Shown one piece after another: positions 42,181-55,126 of a DNA stretch of 64,000 nt. The number at the start of each line of letters is the position of its first letter. Position 1 is the stretch's first letter. The notes below the pieces were generated by a model. The model had not been told where the DNA came from, searched no databases, and worked only from the letters and a program-made list of their open reading frames with translations. Source of the stretch: Heracleum sosnowskyi (lineage: Eukaryota > Streptophyta > Magnoliopsida > Apiales > Apiaceae); assembly GCA_030848705.1 (NCBI GenBank), contig CM061236.1:59911481-59975480 (forward strand). The letters are read 5' to 3'. Both the position numbers and the translations under genes were made by a program.

Positions 42181-45100
42181 TGTAACAGCCCCAAATCCGG
42201 GGTCCGGGATTTAGTGTTGTCACAATCCATGTACTCCTTGCCTTACCTATATTACTCACACCATTCATATTTCACCTGCTCATGACCCCACAATATATGT
42301 CTCACACACACACACACACAGGTTAGAGTCTCAGAAACGACACAATACAACAACTGCGGAATAAATACCCAAATGTCTTTTGAATCTGTTACTGATACAA
42401 TTTCTAAGTATTGTTACATTACCAACTTAGCCTTCTGATGCTCACAATCCTCTAATACCATTCATGTCCATACATAAGTTGAATACCAAAAGCCGTAGCC
42501 TGATTCGATTGGTTCGTACTACTCCCGGGATCACTGCTAGAAACTGTTTATGAAAACGCCTTGCGAGGTATGTGCCGTCCTATTGGCATCCTGCTTCGCT
42601 GCTATATAATATATATAAAATAATAGCAAGAGTGAGTGATAGCTCAGCAAGGTAATGAAAGTATGGCATAATTCTGCCTTTTATTCAACCCAGAAATAAA
42701 GCGGGTATACGACAATAATTTGTCAAAATATCTCGATACTGAAATATTTCCTTATCAGAATGTATTCCAAAAATACCATTGTTGTATTCCAAATATCATT
42801 TCCATAATACTCTGCAACTTTCGATATTCATACTATGAACAAAGTTCTAGTATAATATAAAAGATGAAATAACAAGATAACTCAGTATATCCTTTCTGTA
42901 AAATATCTGCTATATAAAATATAAGCAGACTATCAACATATAACTTGAAAGATGAAGTTATAAGGAAAATTCAATATCATCTTTCATATCAAACATTTAC
43001 CTCATATCATAATTTGGAAATAAATACAAGGTAAAATATTTCCAATCCATTTTCTAAACTCATCTGATTTCATATATCTTTTTCATAAAATCAAATACCT
43101 TTTCGTAATCTCATATGCTTTCTGACAAACTCATATACTGGAATAAACTGGAATACTCTTGAGTAAACTTTCTCTTTCTGAAAACTTGCATAGAACTGAA
43201 TGACTGGAATAAACTTTCTTTTCTGAAAACTTGCATAAAACTGAGTAACTGGAATAATTTCTCTTTCTCTGAAAACTTGCACAAAATGTGCTCTTTCATG
43301 AATAGTGAACTGTAGATGGAGATGCTAGGCGCCGAGGATACCCCTGCGATGATCAGTCGCAAGCTGTATCCCCCTGCTGTTTTTCTACGTAGAAGGGAAG
43401 ATAATCAGTCTCACACCGACTTACCTCCCCGCCAATCGGTTGTAGGCAGGAAGAACAAACCCGTTCATAGACGGTCGATTCTGTTACTCTCCACTTATCC
43501 TACGGTCGGGCACTGATAATCATCTAAGGGAAGAACAGACCCGTTCACCAGTCCGTCGGCCATATTGTAATTCCCTCAGGGGACCGGCGCTACTCAGTCC
43601 CTTACATATCTCCAAGTTCGAGTAAATCCATAACACTGAAACATAAAGTTCCTTTCCCTTTTTCCCCAAGTATACAACTCCACAAAGTAGTCGTATCTGG
43701 TTGGAAAGGAAATTCACTCATATTTCCCAGGCTGATGCCTGTTAATGGATATCACTGATTTCACTGATCTTACTTCTCGAGTTTTGAGGAAGTAATCAAA
43801 ATCATTTTGATGGTAGTATATCAGACTGATAATTTCATTGATTTAAAAAGATTTAGGATCGGGCAGTCTACTGGAAACAAACATAAAATCTTGAGGAAGG
43901 TTCCATGCATCTTTGTAGTTTGAGCGAACATTCAAGTCTTTCTGAATATAGACTTAAAAGGGAAATAGATTTGGGAACCTTCTCTAATTATGTTTATAAT
44001 TGACTGAATAAAACTTTATTAGCTATCTAGGGTTTAAAGAATAGTTTTCACAAATTACTTCCTTAAGAAGTAGGGCTTTAAATAATTAACGTAAGCTATA
44101 TTTAATAAAGAATATTTATTTAAAAGTAATTTCCACACACTTCCTTAACAAAGAATGGAAAAAAAATTAATAAAATAACCCTAGATAGCAACTGATACCA
44201 TTCTCGGTACGTAGTATAAGTACATAGTACATATAATATAACTCTAGATAATAACTGATACCATTCCCGGTCCGTAGTTTAAATACAGAGTATATACCCC
44301 CCCTACTGAGGGTTTTCTTAACACATCAGCTCAAAATATTGCTATCACCATAGCTTATAAGCTCAACTCATATCAATAACTGTTACTTAGCACCATTAGT
44401 ATCATTTCGAAATCAAAAACACATAACATATATCTCAAAATCTTTTATTTATCACAACAACAGTTTATAGAGGCATAGGTTTGAAAACTTGCATCTAGTA
44501 TAAGCATACTTCAAAATATGGTTTTAGAAACTTGCCTGATGCTCGAGAGGTGATAGGGGTTCGCGACGATGTCGGACAATCTAGACAAAGTCAAACGAAA
44601 ACACACGGTTAATCCCCTCGATAAACCCCTTGTACTCAATGCTTAAACACGTAAGCGAAACACAACCAAGGAATTACTAGCTCGTTATAGGCTCATACTA
44701 AGTCCATGTTTAATCGACAATTACTTAAGTCGTAGGTTTAGTCCGAAATCGATCCTCGAATACAAGTTATACTTACCCATTTACAACATTGGTTTCTAAG
44801 TCATGTTCTTAGTGGTTTTCACTTGCGCGACCTCGGCTACAACATTTTTATAAAATCGGAAAATGATCTTTTTAATCCGAATCTTTTTCGTGAGCCTTCC
44901 TAACTGTCTCTAGCATTATACCTAAAAGTTTCACATTTTAATATGGCTTCTAAGTGGTCCTAATATAGCCTCAAAGTGACTGACCAGAGATGGGTTGTTC
45001 CTCCGAACGGCGTTTACTAAAACTCACTTTTCTCTTAAACCGTAAATCGGATTAACATGATTCTTGCGCTCACGTAAACTAGAAACAAGGCTCTACACAC

Positions 45101-46653
45101 TCATTTTCATCATTGAACCAAAAGAGGCAGTTAAGCTTTCGGATTCTAGGCAGTTTATAGAGTTATTGAAAATCGGGCATTACGATGCTTAAAATCGAAT
45201 AATCCAATTTTGTCACAACATAACCAAGCCACACCGGGAATACCATACCTCCACAATCTCAACAAAGAACCATCGTACACCTCTAAGATCAGTGGCGAGG
45301 CTCAACTCCAACACCCATCATTTTACACATTTAAACAAAGCCAAACAATCACTAATCACTTAATCATGATCTTAACTTTACATGAACATCAAAACCACTT
45401 CAAAACTCATATAAACAAAGAGGGGCAGAGGCTTTTATACCTTCCTTGCTGCTTCATATACACTAACAATGATTTATAATCCTTCCTTGAGCCTTGAACA
45501 AACCTTAACAAGTTTAATCCTTAAGAAACAAAATCAAGAATCATGAAAAGTTACTATTCATCATCACTTTGTAAAATCCATATAAAATCGAAAAACAAGA
45601 GTTTGGTTCTAAGCGTTTTACCAGACCTTGTACTCTTCATAAGCTTTCATTTGAGTCCTACCTCATCACCAGGGGATGCTTGAAGCTCGACTTATTGTCT
45701 TTCTAAGGTGAGTGGTCGAAACTGGAAAAGGCAGGACAGTTTCTGTTCTCCGACTTGGGGAAGCGATTTGACTAGGCTACACTCCTTTGTTGGCCATGAA
45801 ATTTTTAACGAATGTTGCCCATGGAGTGGAGAAGCTATGGTTAAAATTTGGTGATTTAAGGATGGATAGAAATGGAGTTATGGATTTGTCTTTGGACTCC
45901 GTTTCTGCTGGGCAGAATGGGGGGAAGAAGAGAGTTCTTCTCTCTTTCTTTTCTTCTTTTCTTTTTCTTTTGTTTTGGTTAATAATAATGATAATGCTGA
46001 TATTTGTATTAGAAAGTGGTGAGTCACCACACTTGGTTGCCTCATCTCTTGACACTTGTCAAGCATGCACTGGCTCAGATAAAGTAACTTTACTGGTTCG
46101 TTTCCTTTCACATGGATGATCCAAATGTTGCATCCCTCGAATTAATCTTGTTACATGTTACTTCCATGTCTATATTTAATCCTGTAAATGTTGTCTTGTT
46201 CCTCTTGACACGATCCGAAATATTTTCTAAAGAGCGAATAAAACCCTACGCGATTTTCGCAGTGAATAGTAACTATTCAATATTCACTTCAACAATCGAA
46301 TCCTTAAATCGACTTTAATAAAATAATAAAATTCCAAAATATTAAATCCTCAAATCCTCAATTTTAATATCTCATTTCTTGAATATAATAACATATAATT
46401 CACTGCCCGGTCAAATACTACACCAAAATAAAATTTGGAATTTCTGAATTCCGATCGTCTTTGCATTCACTTATTTACTCCGTAGATCACTAATATGACT
46501 TCGGAATATCCACACTACGTCTCGTACATAGGTGGCATGAAAAATTTTCTTAACCCTCAAAATCACTATTCATCCACCAATATCACTATTCACTGCTGCA
46601 CTTAATCATCATAAGAAAAGTTTTAAATTTTTCCAAAAATTCGGGTTATTATA
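42181..46653 (+). mobile_element. Element D: 4.47-kb LTR-like insertion (solo LTR candidate)
   Basis: Flanked by the 5-bp duplication TTAAC (42176-42180 and 46654-46658). Begins TGTAACAGCCC and ends GGGTTATTATA, near-inverted termini. There is no gag-pol, PBS or internal domain, and the short ORFs have no motifs. The form TGTAA-x-CCC...GGG and the length suggest a solo LTR of a long-LTR gypsy family. Includes a (CA)n tract near 42302 and a three-unit repeat at 43137-43290. D is similar, in inverted orientation, to F, and in direct orientation to C. Confidence 0.75.
43137..43290. repeat. Tandem repeat, three units of about 45-65 bp, in element D
   Basis: Units share ACTGGAATAA, TTTCTCTTTCTGAAAACTTGCA and ACTGA phrases. 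The apparent proteins through it are repetitive shadows. Confidence 0.7.
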
Positions 46654-48809
46654 TTAACCTTCTTGGAGGTGAAGGAAAAAACTGGGGCTTGGAGGCTGTG
46701 GGGGTTCTCACACTCTCAGTGTTTTTCTGAGTGATCTCATCACTCCTCACAGAAGAACTCTCATGGCCTAAGGCCTGAATATGTGGGGCTCCATCAGTTT
46801 CACTCTGGACATGCTCAAGTCTCTCACCTTTTTCCAGCTCATTTGGCTGCCTCTCATTTTTATGCTCACCTCTCTTTTCTTTTATCTCTCTTTTCTTTTG
46901 CACACCCTCACTCATCCTTGATGCATGTGTATGAGCAGTACTTTCATGCAAAGAAATAGATGGTTTAGAATGTACCTTCAAGAACTGAGATAGTGGCACG
47001 TCATCATCAGAGACATCCTCAACAGTTACAGCATCAAGATCAGGCATGGTTGAGGTGACAGGAGCTTCTCCATGAATGTTGTTGTCAGTTGGAGCATTGA
47101 CAGTAGGTTCCACTGAAGTATGGACAACAGGTTTGGTCTTGACAGCAGCTGAGTCCTTGACAACAGGGTCACCCATGACAGCAACATCCACAATGTCCTT
47201 GACAGCAACTTGGGCTGTGACAGCATCTTCCCTAAGGTAAGATGCTCCTTGGAGATTGAACAAGGTACTGGCTGTTTCATTTTCTAGCAGAATTGTACTT
47301 TGCTCTTTCTCAGTGTTTGAGGGAGTGGTATCCATCTCACTTTGAGAAATGGGTTCTTTTGGACCACTTGATGGGGGCTCATCCATGATTGGAGATGGAT
47401 GATCAAAACCTGAAGGGTTGGGACTGTCCCCCACTCTAGGTTGTGGAGAAGAAACAAATGAATGTGTAGGGAAGGAAGAAGGTGAAAGTTGAGAAGTGAA
47501 TAGTGGCTGCTTCTCAGATGAAACTTGAGAAGCATCAACAGGGGAATGGAAATCCTCACAGTGTCCTGACTCCATGTGTATTTCTGCAAGTGGGGGCTCC
47601 TCATGAGTTGGAACATGAGGTTGTGCAGACTCTTTACAGGATGCCTTGGGAGACAGGCCAATTTCAATAGATGGTCCCTGTTGAGAGGGCACATCTAGGG
47701 AGGAGTTTATTTCCCTATTTTCCTCTGCAGTCTTTTGGGAGACTACAGGGTGGCTGACAGTGGTTTTGGTCCTCTTAGCTCTCTTCTTCTTAGGCTCAGG
47801 AGGAACCACTGTGGGTTCTGATTGACTACCTTCCTTATTTGCTGCACTAGGTGCAGGAACTCCCTCTTGACTCTCAGTACTACCACCAACACCAGTTTCT
47901 AGGGGTCTTTTTCTGGTTTCTTGTAAGGCTTGTCTCTGTACTTTGGGAAGTCTAGAGAACCTAGGCTGAGTGTATGGGGCAGAATGAGGGTTGACTGAAT
48001 TGGGGTCTAATGCAGTCTCATTCTCAATAGTGAAGGTATCAAAACCAGGAGGTAATGGTAAATCAGGGTCAGACACTTGATTAACCATGTGCTTAGTGAA
48101 ACATAGTGGAATATGTGCATTTAAATTCTGTGAAGTGAGAATTGTGTGAGTGTTTCTTTTCAGTACTGGGCACACCTCCAAATGAGGGGCATTCTCATCA
48201 AAGTCACATAGAGAATTGATGCACAACATTAGAAAGCGAGGATAAATGTTTACCTTCTTACCTATGGCAGCCTTGAAGTGTGCCATGAGCAGCTTTCCAA
48301 CATCCACTTTGTACCCATGAACAAGAGAATGAGTGAGCTTCTTGATGTAGGTGGGAATACCATTCCAGCCTGTGGTCTTGGTAGAGAACACTTTTACCAT
48401 AGCATCAAACACCATGCTCCACTCCTTGCGGAGATATTTCCTGTCCATTTCACCAGAAGGGTACCATTTTGTTGTTCCCTCTTCAAGAATTGGTCCTGAA
48501 TAAACAATTGACAGGAAGAGCTTCTTTAGGGTTTCATCACTAGCAAGCTCAGAGTAAGCTTTTCCTTGTTCCAGCACAATTCCTAGAGCTGCATTGATGC
48601 CCTGAGCATTGAGAGAGTAGCTATGCTCCTTGATTTTGAATTGAATAGATGAGACGTCACCATCTTCATGAGCAATAGCTGTCGCCCAAAAGCTTTCAAT
48701 CCTGTCTAGGTCAAGAACAGGAGTAGAGGTAATTGCATACCCAAGATATGACTTATTTATGAAGTAAACAAGCCTTTTGAATCCCTCACCAACATCGCTT
48801 GGTGAGTAG
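46649..48809 (-). pseudogene. Copia B accessory ORF1, main part
   Basis: The open frame reads from the E insertion point (48809) to the D insertion point (46654), where D's first bases add a stop. It continues the copia A 782-codon plan: IESFWATA near the start, then RKYLRKEWSMVFDAM, then a Pro/Ser-rich acidic middle, with a basic patch PKKKRAKRTKTT near 47780 as a likely nuclear signal. The first in-frame ATG after E is at 48577, but the true start is at 53736 beyond E. No signal peptide or membrane helix. The gene is dead because of two insertions, yet its frame shows no other stop. Confidence 0.82.
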
Positions 48810-51800
48810 TGTAAGATCCGGGAAAATTACGTGTTATTATGTGATGTGAAATGAAATTTTAATTTCATATTAAGAGTTATTAAATGATTTATCTGTTTAA
48901 ACGTGCTAAGTTATTCGTTAAATGATTGAATATGTGATATTGTGGTGCTATGTGAAATGTGTGAGGAATTAGAAACTATTTTGAAAAGGATGTCATACTA
49001 TTTTAATTATCGAAAAGAAAATTTGGATCGTTCCCAAATTATTCGGGACATTGGTATATCGTTCGTACCAATATTTCATTCGTTAAAGTGGGAAGTATTC
49101 GAAAATATTCGTAATGGAGGTATTTTGGTTTGTATATTTTGTATTAAACGATACTTGTAGTTATCCGTACTTTATGGATGATTATCGTTTCGACAAACGT
49201 GTATTCTGCTTTATTAAAGGTTTAAAGCATATATTCTGTTATATTGTATTTAAAGCGATCCATCGGATCAGTATCGATCCAAAAATGTCGTTTGGGGTAT
49301 TATTTTCCGTTTAATATAAAAAGGCAAATCGTACTTTGTTTTGCGTATAATAAAGTCTAATTACAGTTAAAAATCTAAAAACCCCTGAAACGTGTTCTTC
49401 GTGTTCTTGAGAATCAAACTCAATTTTGAAGGCGTTATCGGAATCCGATTTCGATGCTCTTGTAACCAAATCGAATCTCTCATCATCCTCTATCTGAATC
49501 CACCATCAAAATTCATGTAGGTATGATCTTTAAACTTTTCCGATTTTTAGTTATTTTATGTAATTCGAATTTTAGGTTTAATTTGGGGGTTTCTTTATTA
49601 TTGATTTTTCTTGATGATTGATGGCTTGAATATGTTTGTTATGTGATTTAGAACATGTTGGTAATTTTTAATTTGATTTTTGAGTTAGAAATCGAGCTAA
49701 ACGGAAGTTTTGTAGCTCGCCGGTTTTCTTTAAGTTTTGGCCGGACTTTTAATCCGTTGATGGGTTCTTGATTGTGTTCTAGCGATTAGATAGATCGTGA
49801 GACGAGGAATTGATAGGTGTTAATGGTTTTGAATTTGGTGTCTGTTTTGAGTTGGCCGGAAAACGAAACTCGCCGTCGACGGCGAGAATTTCCAGTCAGT
49901 TTCGTGCACGTTTTGAGCAGTTTTTGGTTGAGTTTTGTTAAGAATTAGAAAGCAGAAAGATTGGTGTAGCTAACGGCAGGTTTGGGTGAAGATTCGGGCT
50001 TGGTCGAATGTTTCCCGGTGGCCGGACGTCGGCCGGAAACTGGGAAACCCAGTTTCCGGTGACGTGTTCTTGGCGACCCGGAAACTGTTCTTCATGACCC
50101 GTTTTCAAACCCTAACCTGACCCATTTGATCTTAAAAACCCTAATGTCATTTCAGAAATATGTTTGTGGACTTTTATTTTTAAAATAATTCAAAAATTGT
50201 TTTAAAAATTCTAAAAATCCTATCTTTAATTTAAAAATACATTTTATTATTCAGAAAATTCTGGAAAATCTAATTTATTATTTTAAATTCGAAAATTGAT
50301 TAAACTTAATTATTTTAATTATTTTTAATTAATAATTAATTAATTTAATTAATTGATTAATTCTGTTAATCAGTTAATTCTTAAAAATTGATTATTAATT
50401 AGATTTAATTAATTTAAAATTCAGTTTAATTATTTTCAAACCTGATTTATTATTTAAAAATAGTTTGAGCATTTAAAGAGTGTCAATTAATTTTATTAAT
50501 TGATTTATTTACATTTAAATGTTTATATTGGATTTAAAAATCCGATTTTTGATTTAAAAATTAGTAATGACTTATTTAAAATTCAAATAAGTTTCGTGTG
50601 ATGTTTTAAAAATAGTTATAAGTGCTATATGGTTTGTATGAGTTGTGTAATGTGTTTTATAGTCCGTATATGCCCGTACTAGGGCTAGTATCTGAGTTTT
50701 AAATATCGTAAATTAGACCGGGCGTCCGATACATAACCGGTTACTTGTTTAAATGTGTTATGTGAATGATGTGAATTATCTGTTGTTGAGTCATGCATGC
50801 AAATAAATTGTGTTGAGACTTGTTTGAGTATTTGGCCGTGTCTAATATCATCACGAGGGGTAGTTGGAATAGAAATCTGTCGGTAATGTTAGAAAATGAG
50901 ATTTACGAGGCCGTTGACTTAGATGTTGACTTTTTATAGTATGGGGAGTTTCGTCAAGCGAGTTACGAGGATTACTTGTATAGTTAGTTGTGATCATTCT
51001 ATCAATTGAAATGTGGTTGTCTATGCAACAGAGGCTATTGGACGAGACGAGTCAGATTATCGAAGTTAAGTTACAATCGTTTATGGAATGTGAAATCATA
51101 CGTTGAAGACTAAGTACCGTCTCATGTTTGACTATCGAGGCTGGCACGTGGATTCGAAATGGTAAAAGCAGACTAGTGGTGTTCACAAGAGCGTTAGAGC
51201 AAAGAAGGACGGAAGTAGAGAATCGTGCGATAAGACAGAATAAGGAGGGAATCGTATTGTTTCAGCGTTACGAAATAGCTAAGGACCAGAGGCAAGTGTT
51301 TATACCCTTGCTTATTAATTAAGAGATATTATCTTGAATTATTAATATGCATGTTGAATGCTTTTTACTGAATTTTCAAATGTTGATTTCTTTGCATTAA
51401 ATTGCAAGTATGTTATTTAAATCTCGTAAGTTGACGAGTATTATTTTATACCTTTTGATTTTAGATTCATATTTCCAGGTTGATTGGAAAAAATATAAAT
51501 ATTGTGTTGAAACGATTTAAAAGATAGTTATGGGCCGTATACTAAGGCTTTCTTTCAAAAAGACTTGATTTAAAAATACTAAGTTGGAATATTACCAACC
51601 CTAGATGAGCGGGAACTTGTGAACCCTATGAGGGAAAAGTTATTCTAAGATTCTGAAGTTGTGTTATTTGTTCTACAAGTATTCTATTTTCCATCTTGCA
51701 CCTATGCAAGTATTATTATCATTTCTTGTTAATGCGATCATCTGATCCATTCCTTGAGTCGAATTCATATATGCTGTGCATGATTTAGTTCACTTCCTTC

Positions 51801-53687
51801 AAATACAAGGCTTATCTATTATAAGTATATGTTCGAAGGACTTGAACTATTTCTATCAGAAGTCAGTAAACCCTTGTTTTCTTCATTTATAAACTTCACC
51901 CTGGATTTTTCTTAAACTTGAACTTGACTTTCTTGTCACTTACCAGATTGTTGAATCTTAACTAATTCTTCCATAATGTGATAATTTGAACTATTGAGGA
52001 CATCTAGAGCCTGTCCTTTGGACCCTATTCTATATTGAGTTGTTGCAAATTCTGTTGATATCATAATGCCTGTTTCATATCAGATTTAATCTTGTTGAGC
52101 ATGTCATTGTTTATTCTTCATTATATCCCAGTTGTTACATCGAACTCGTCGATGCTTATTATATTGTCACTTTTCATGTGCACCTCCCCATATTGTGTCG
52201 ATCTCGTCGATACTAGATTATATTGTTATTCCTTAATGGATTCTTCATAATTGAACTGTTTCCTGGAACGTGAGTTTTCCAGCAATTGTTGTATTAGGTT
52301 TGTCGATTCTTCCGACACCTGATTGTCGAAGTAAGGTTGTCAATTGTTCTGACACCTGACGTATATAATATAGGATTGAAATGTTTTTAAATGGGACCAG
52401 TAATTGGTCGGGCCATATTTATGGTCGGAATAAATTAAGGCCCAGATTGGCCTAGGATCCAGTAGAGGACTTTGTTATAACCAAGTCCGGGGTTGATGCG
52501 TGGCTGGCCAGCAGCACAACCTTTGATTTGATAAATGTTAAAAATCCAATTCTAATATCAATTCTTATTTTTGGGATGAGTTACATCCATATGTTTTGTA
52601 CTTGTGAGTTATGACCTGATATTCAGGTTTATTCGTTGCGTAAAATTGTTGGTTGTTGATTAATAAATGGTGGTTTCAATCTTGCTGAAATCACTTACTC
52701 TTAATTCATTTGGATTCCAAATAGTCGAAATCCACTTCCCTGATTCCATTGGTAGTCGTGAGATATCTATTCTAATGAGTTTTATTCATACCGCGTATCC
52801 AGTCGGTACCATGTCGAAGTCTTGAAGTGCGTTCTTTGTTCCATGATCGAGCGTGTTGGCTCATTCTTACTCCTTGATTATTCTAACCTTCCAGAATGTT
52901 GGTTTCAGAAATGTTGTGAATAGATTTGTTATCTACAAAATTAGTATCTTTATACAAACTGTGGTCTTAAAGACATATGAGTTATACTTAATTAGCATTT
53001 TCTACATACTATTGTAGTTATTGTTGATTCGGTCGTCGTGACGGCCAATATAAACCTTTTTGTGTTTTAAACTATTCAGTTGTGAGAAGCCGAATGAGAA
53101 ATTGTGATAAATTACTAAACTTGATTTGAGAAGTTTTAAAGATTACAAATGTTTAAAAACAAAAGTTGTTATATGAAAATCCAAAGCTTATTTTGGAAAC
53201 TTTATATATTATACTTGATAATGCACTTGTTGAGCAATTCATTCGCTCATACTTGTTTCTTTATATATATTTTAGCCTACCAGTAAGAAGGCATATTGGC
53301 GAGAGTTTTCCACGTAGCTGATCAGAGATGGGGAAGGATATTAGCGTAAAGACGTTCTGATCTAGAGCATTTGGAGCTAGTGAGAGGTTTTGTATATGGA
53401 TGTTTTCCATTGAATAAGATATTGTATAAGATTAGTTGCCTGGTATACTTCTTATCGAAGTTATACTAATGCATTAGAATTTTTGTAAAGAGAATGGTTG
53501 TAAAGAAGAAAGATTGTTGTAATGAAATTTTGGATTCTTGTTTCTAGCACTATAACCTTTAAAGATTCTTGGTAGAGTTGGGGTCACAGATATTATTATT
53601 GTGTTGATTTTATGTTAAACAGGTTGTTTGGATTAAGAGTGCAGTGTGACGACCAAATCCTTTGACCCCAGATTTGGGGGCATTACA
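48810..53687 (-). mobile_element. Element E: 4.88-kb LTR-like insertion (solo LTR candidate)
   Basis: Perfect 5-bp duplication AGTAG (48805-48809 and 53688-53692). Plus-strand ends are TGTAAGATCCGGG and GGGGGCATTACA, TG...CA. In the reverse orientation it begins TGTAATGCCCCCAAATC, like the start of D, hence the minus call. No coding domain; AT-rich low complexity at about 50200-50620. It lies in the N-terminal region of copia B accessory ORF1. Confidence 0.78.
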
Positions 53688-53736
53688 AGTAGATGCCAGC
53701 AAAGTTGGTTTGCGAATTTGATTGTTTGGGTGCCAT
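53688..53736 (-). pseudogene. Copia B accessory ORF1, N-terminal start
   Basis: ATG at 53736-53734 opens MAPKQSNSQTNFAGIY, then element E. The 5' leader on the minus strand (about 53820-53740) is strongly CT-rich, like plant 5' UTRs and Y-patches, supporting separate transcription of this frame. Confidence 0.75.
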
Positions 53737-54448
53737 TGTTGCTTTATGAGAGAGAAGAGAGAGAGTAGAAGATGAAATGCTTAGAGAGAAGAGAAAGGAG
53801 AGTGTTGTGTTTTCTTTTTGAGAACAGTTGTATGTTTGATGAATTTAGAGGGAAGTTCAAGCGTTTAACTGACAAAGTAGAAAAGTGAAATCGTGTCTTA
53901 ACCCAAATAACTGTCACGTGGGTTACTGGCTGATTTCTCTCTCCTCGTGGAGGAAGTGTGTCCAATTTTAACGGTCCACTACTTTGATAGTAACCTGTGC
54001 GCTTACAACAACCGTGTCAGTAACTTTGGTGTGATGACAACATGTTTTGCGTGACAGTAACATTCCGCGCAAAACTTACTTTCATCGTTAAGTTCTCATA
54101 TGACAGTATCTTTTGCAAGTCATGACAGAAAGTCGTTTATTGCTGTCGAGAAGCCTACTGTCAGGAAACTGTGACAGCTACTTTACTTGATGACAGCACC
54201 CCTTGCGGGGAGAACAACACTGTCAAAACTTTGTATAGAGACCGTTATGAATGAGAACTTAACTGAAGAGACACCAGTTAAACAAATGCAATATTTATTA
54301 CTAATTCATCATTCATTCAAAACATTATTCTAGCAAATAAGCAACTTAAACAACACACGCATAGGAATCAAATGGAAACTACAAGAAGAGAAATTTTATT
54401 GATTTTATTAAACGAAGAAAAAGAAAATGCTATAATTGGTGAGATTAA

Positions 54449-54724
54449 CTAGTCAGTACAATCTTTCTTAACCAATTCTAGGACTTCTTCCCTAACTTTT
54501 TCTTCAGTAGTTCCTTCTTCCTTGAGGAGAGTCTGAAACTCTTTTTCCTCTTCTTGCACCTTGGCCTCTTCTGCGGCCTTGGCTGCAAGTTTCTCCTCCT
54601 CCTCCTCCTCCTCCTCCTCATCAAGAGCATCCAGAAGCATGTCAAACATGGCTTCTACTTCCTCATTAAAGGGATCACTCCCACAAGACTTAGGCATGTA
54701 CTCGATTCCTACTTTGTTTTCCAT
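54449..54724 (-). CDS. Small acidic ORF in copia B spacer (91 aa)
   Basis: A 91-codon frame in the spacer between pol and accessory ORF1, same strand as the element. It contains a Glu run from a (TCC)n tract at about 54594-54619 and is largely helical, highly charged (EEKLAAKAAEEAKVQEEEK). A TATA-like CTATAAAAT (minus strand) lies at about 54768-54777, some 45 bp before the ATG. No homology to the antisense ORF of copia A is visible. It may be real or a chance frame in purine-rich DNA. Confidence 0.45.
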   Translation of the reverse strand: MENKVGIEYMPKSCGSDPFNEEVEAMFDMLLDALDEEEEEEEEEKLAAKAAEEAKVQEEEKEFQTLLKEEGTTEEKVREEVLELVKKDCTD

Positions 54725-54778
54725 TTTACCCTTTTTCTAAGTGATTCACTAATATGGCCTAAGATTCATTTTATAGGC

Positions 54779-55126
54779 ATACTAGGTTAAGAGGGATGTA
54801 AACGGTCAACAGTTTGGAATACCCATAAAACTACCACTAATTGTAATTAAGTGATATCTACCACTAATACAACAATCAAAGTAAAATAGACCAATTAAGG
54901 AAAACCCTTGACTAATTTCAACAAAACAACCATGCAAGTTAGTGAAAAAAAAATCAACTTTCAAGTAAAAGACTAGCACAAAAATCAATTTAAGCAAAGT
55001 CAAAGTGAACATGCTGTCTAAAACAGATAGCGACTTAGATTGACAGTAACTTTCTCATGACAGCAACTTGCTGAGGTTATTGTCACAAGCTTCATAGAAG
55101 ACTTTTAGAATGGAAAAACTAGTAAG
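54779..55126. other. Copia B spacer, no gene seen
   Basis: AT-rich sequence with two TGACAG motifs near 55040; no coding signal. Confidence 0.6.

Noticed and set aside
43091..43362. Repetitive protein with QVFR/FQKRKF units
   Set aside because: Product of a three-unit DNA repeat within a non-coding LTR-like element.
45777..46318. ORFs of 92-110 codons on both strands in element D
   Set aside because: Overlapping, without motifs, inside a solo-LTR-like element.
48942..49314. Two short ORFs near the left end of element E
   Set aside because: No motifs, LTR-like context, AT-rich.
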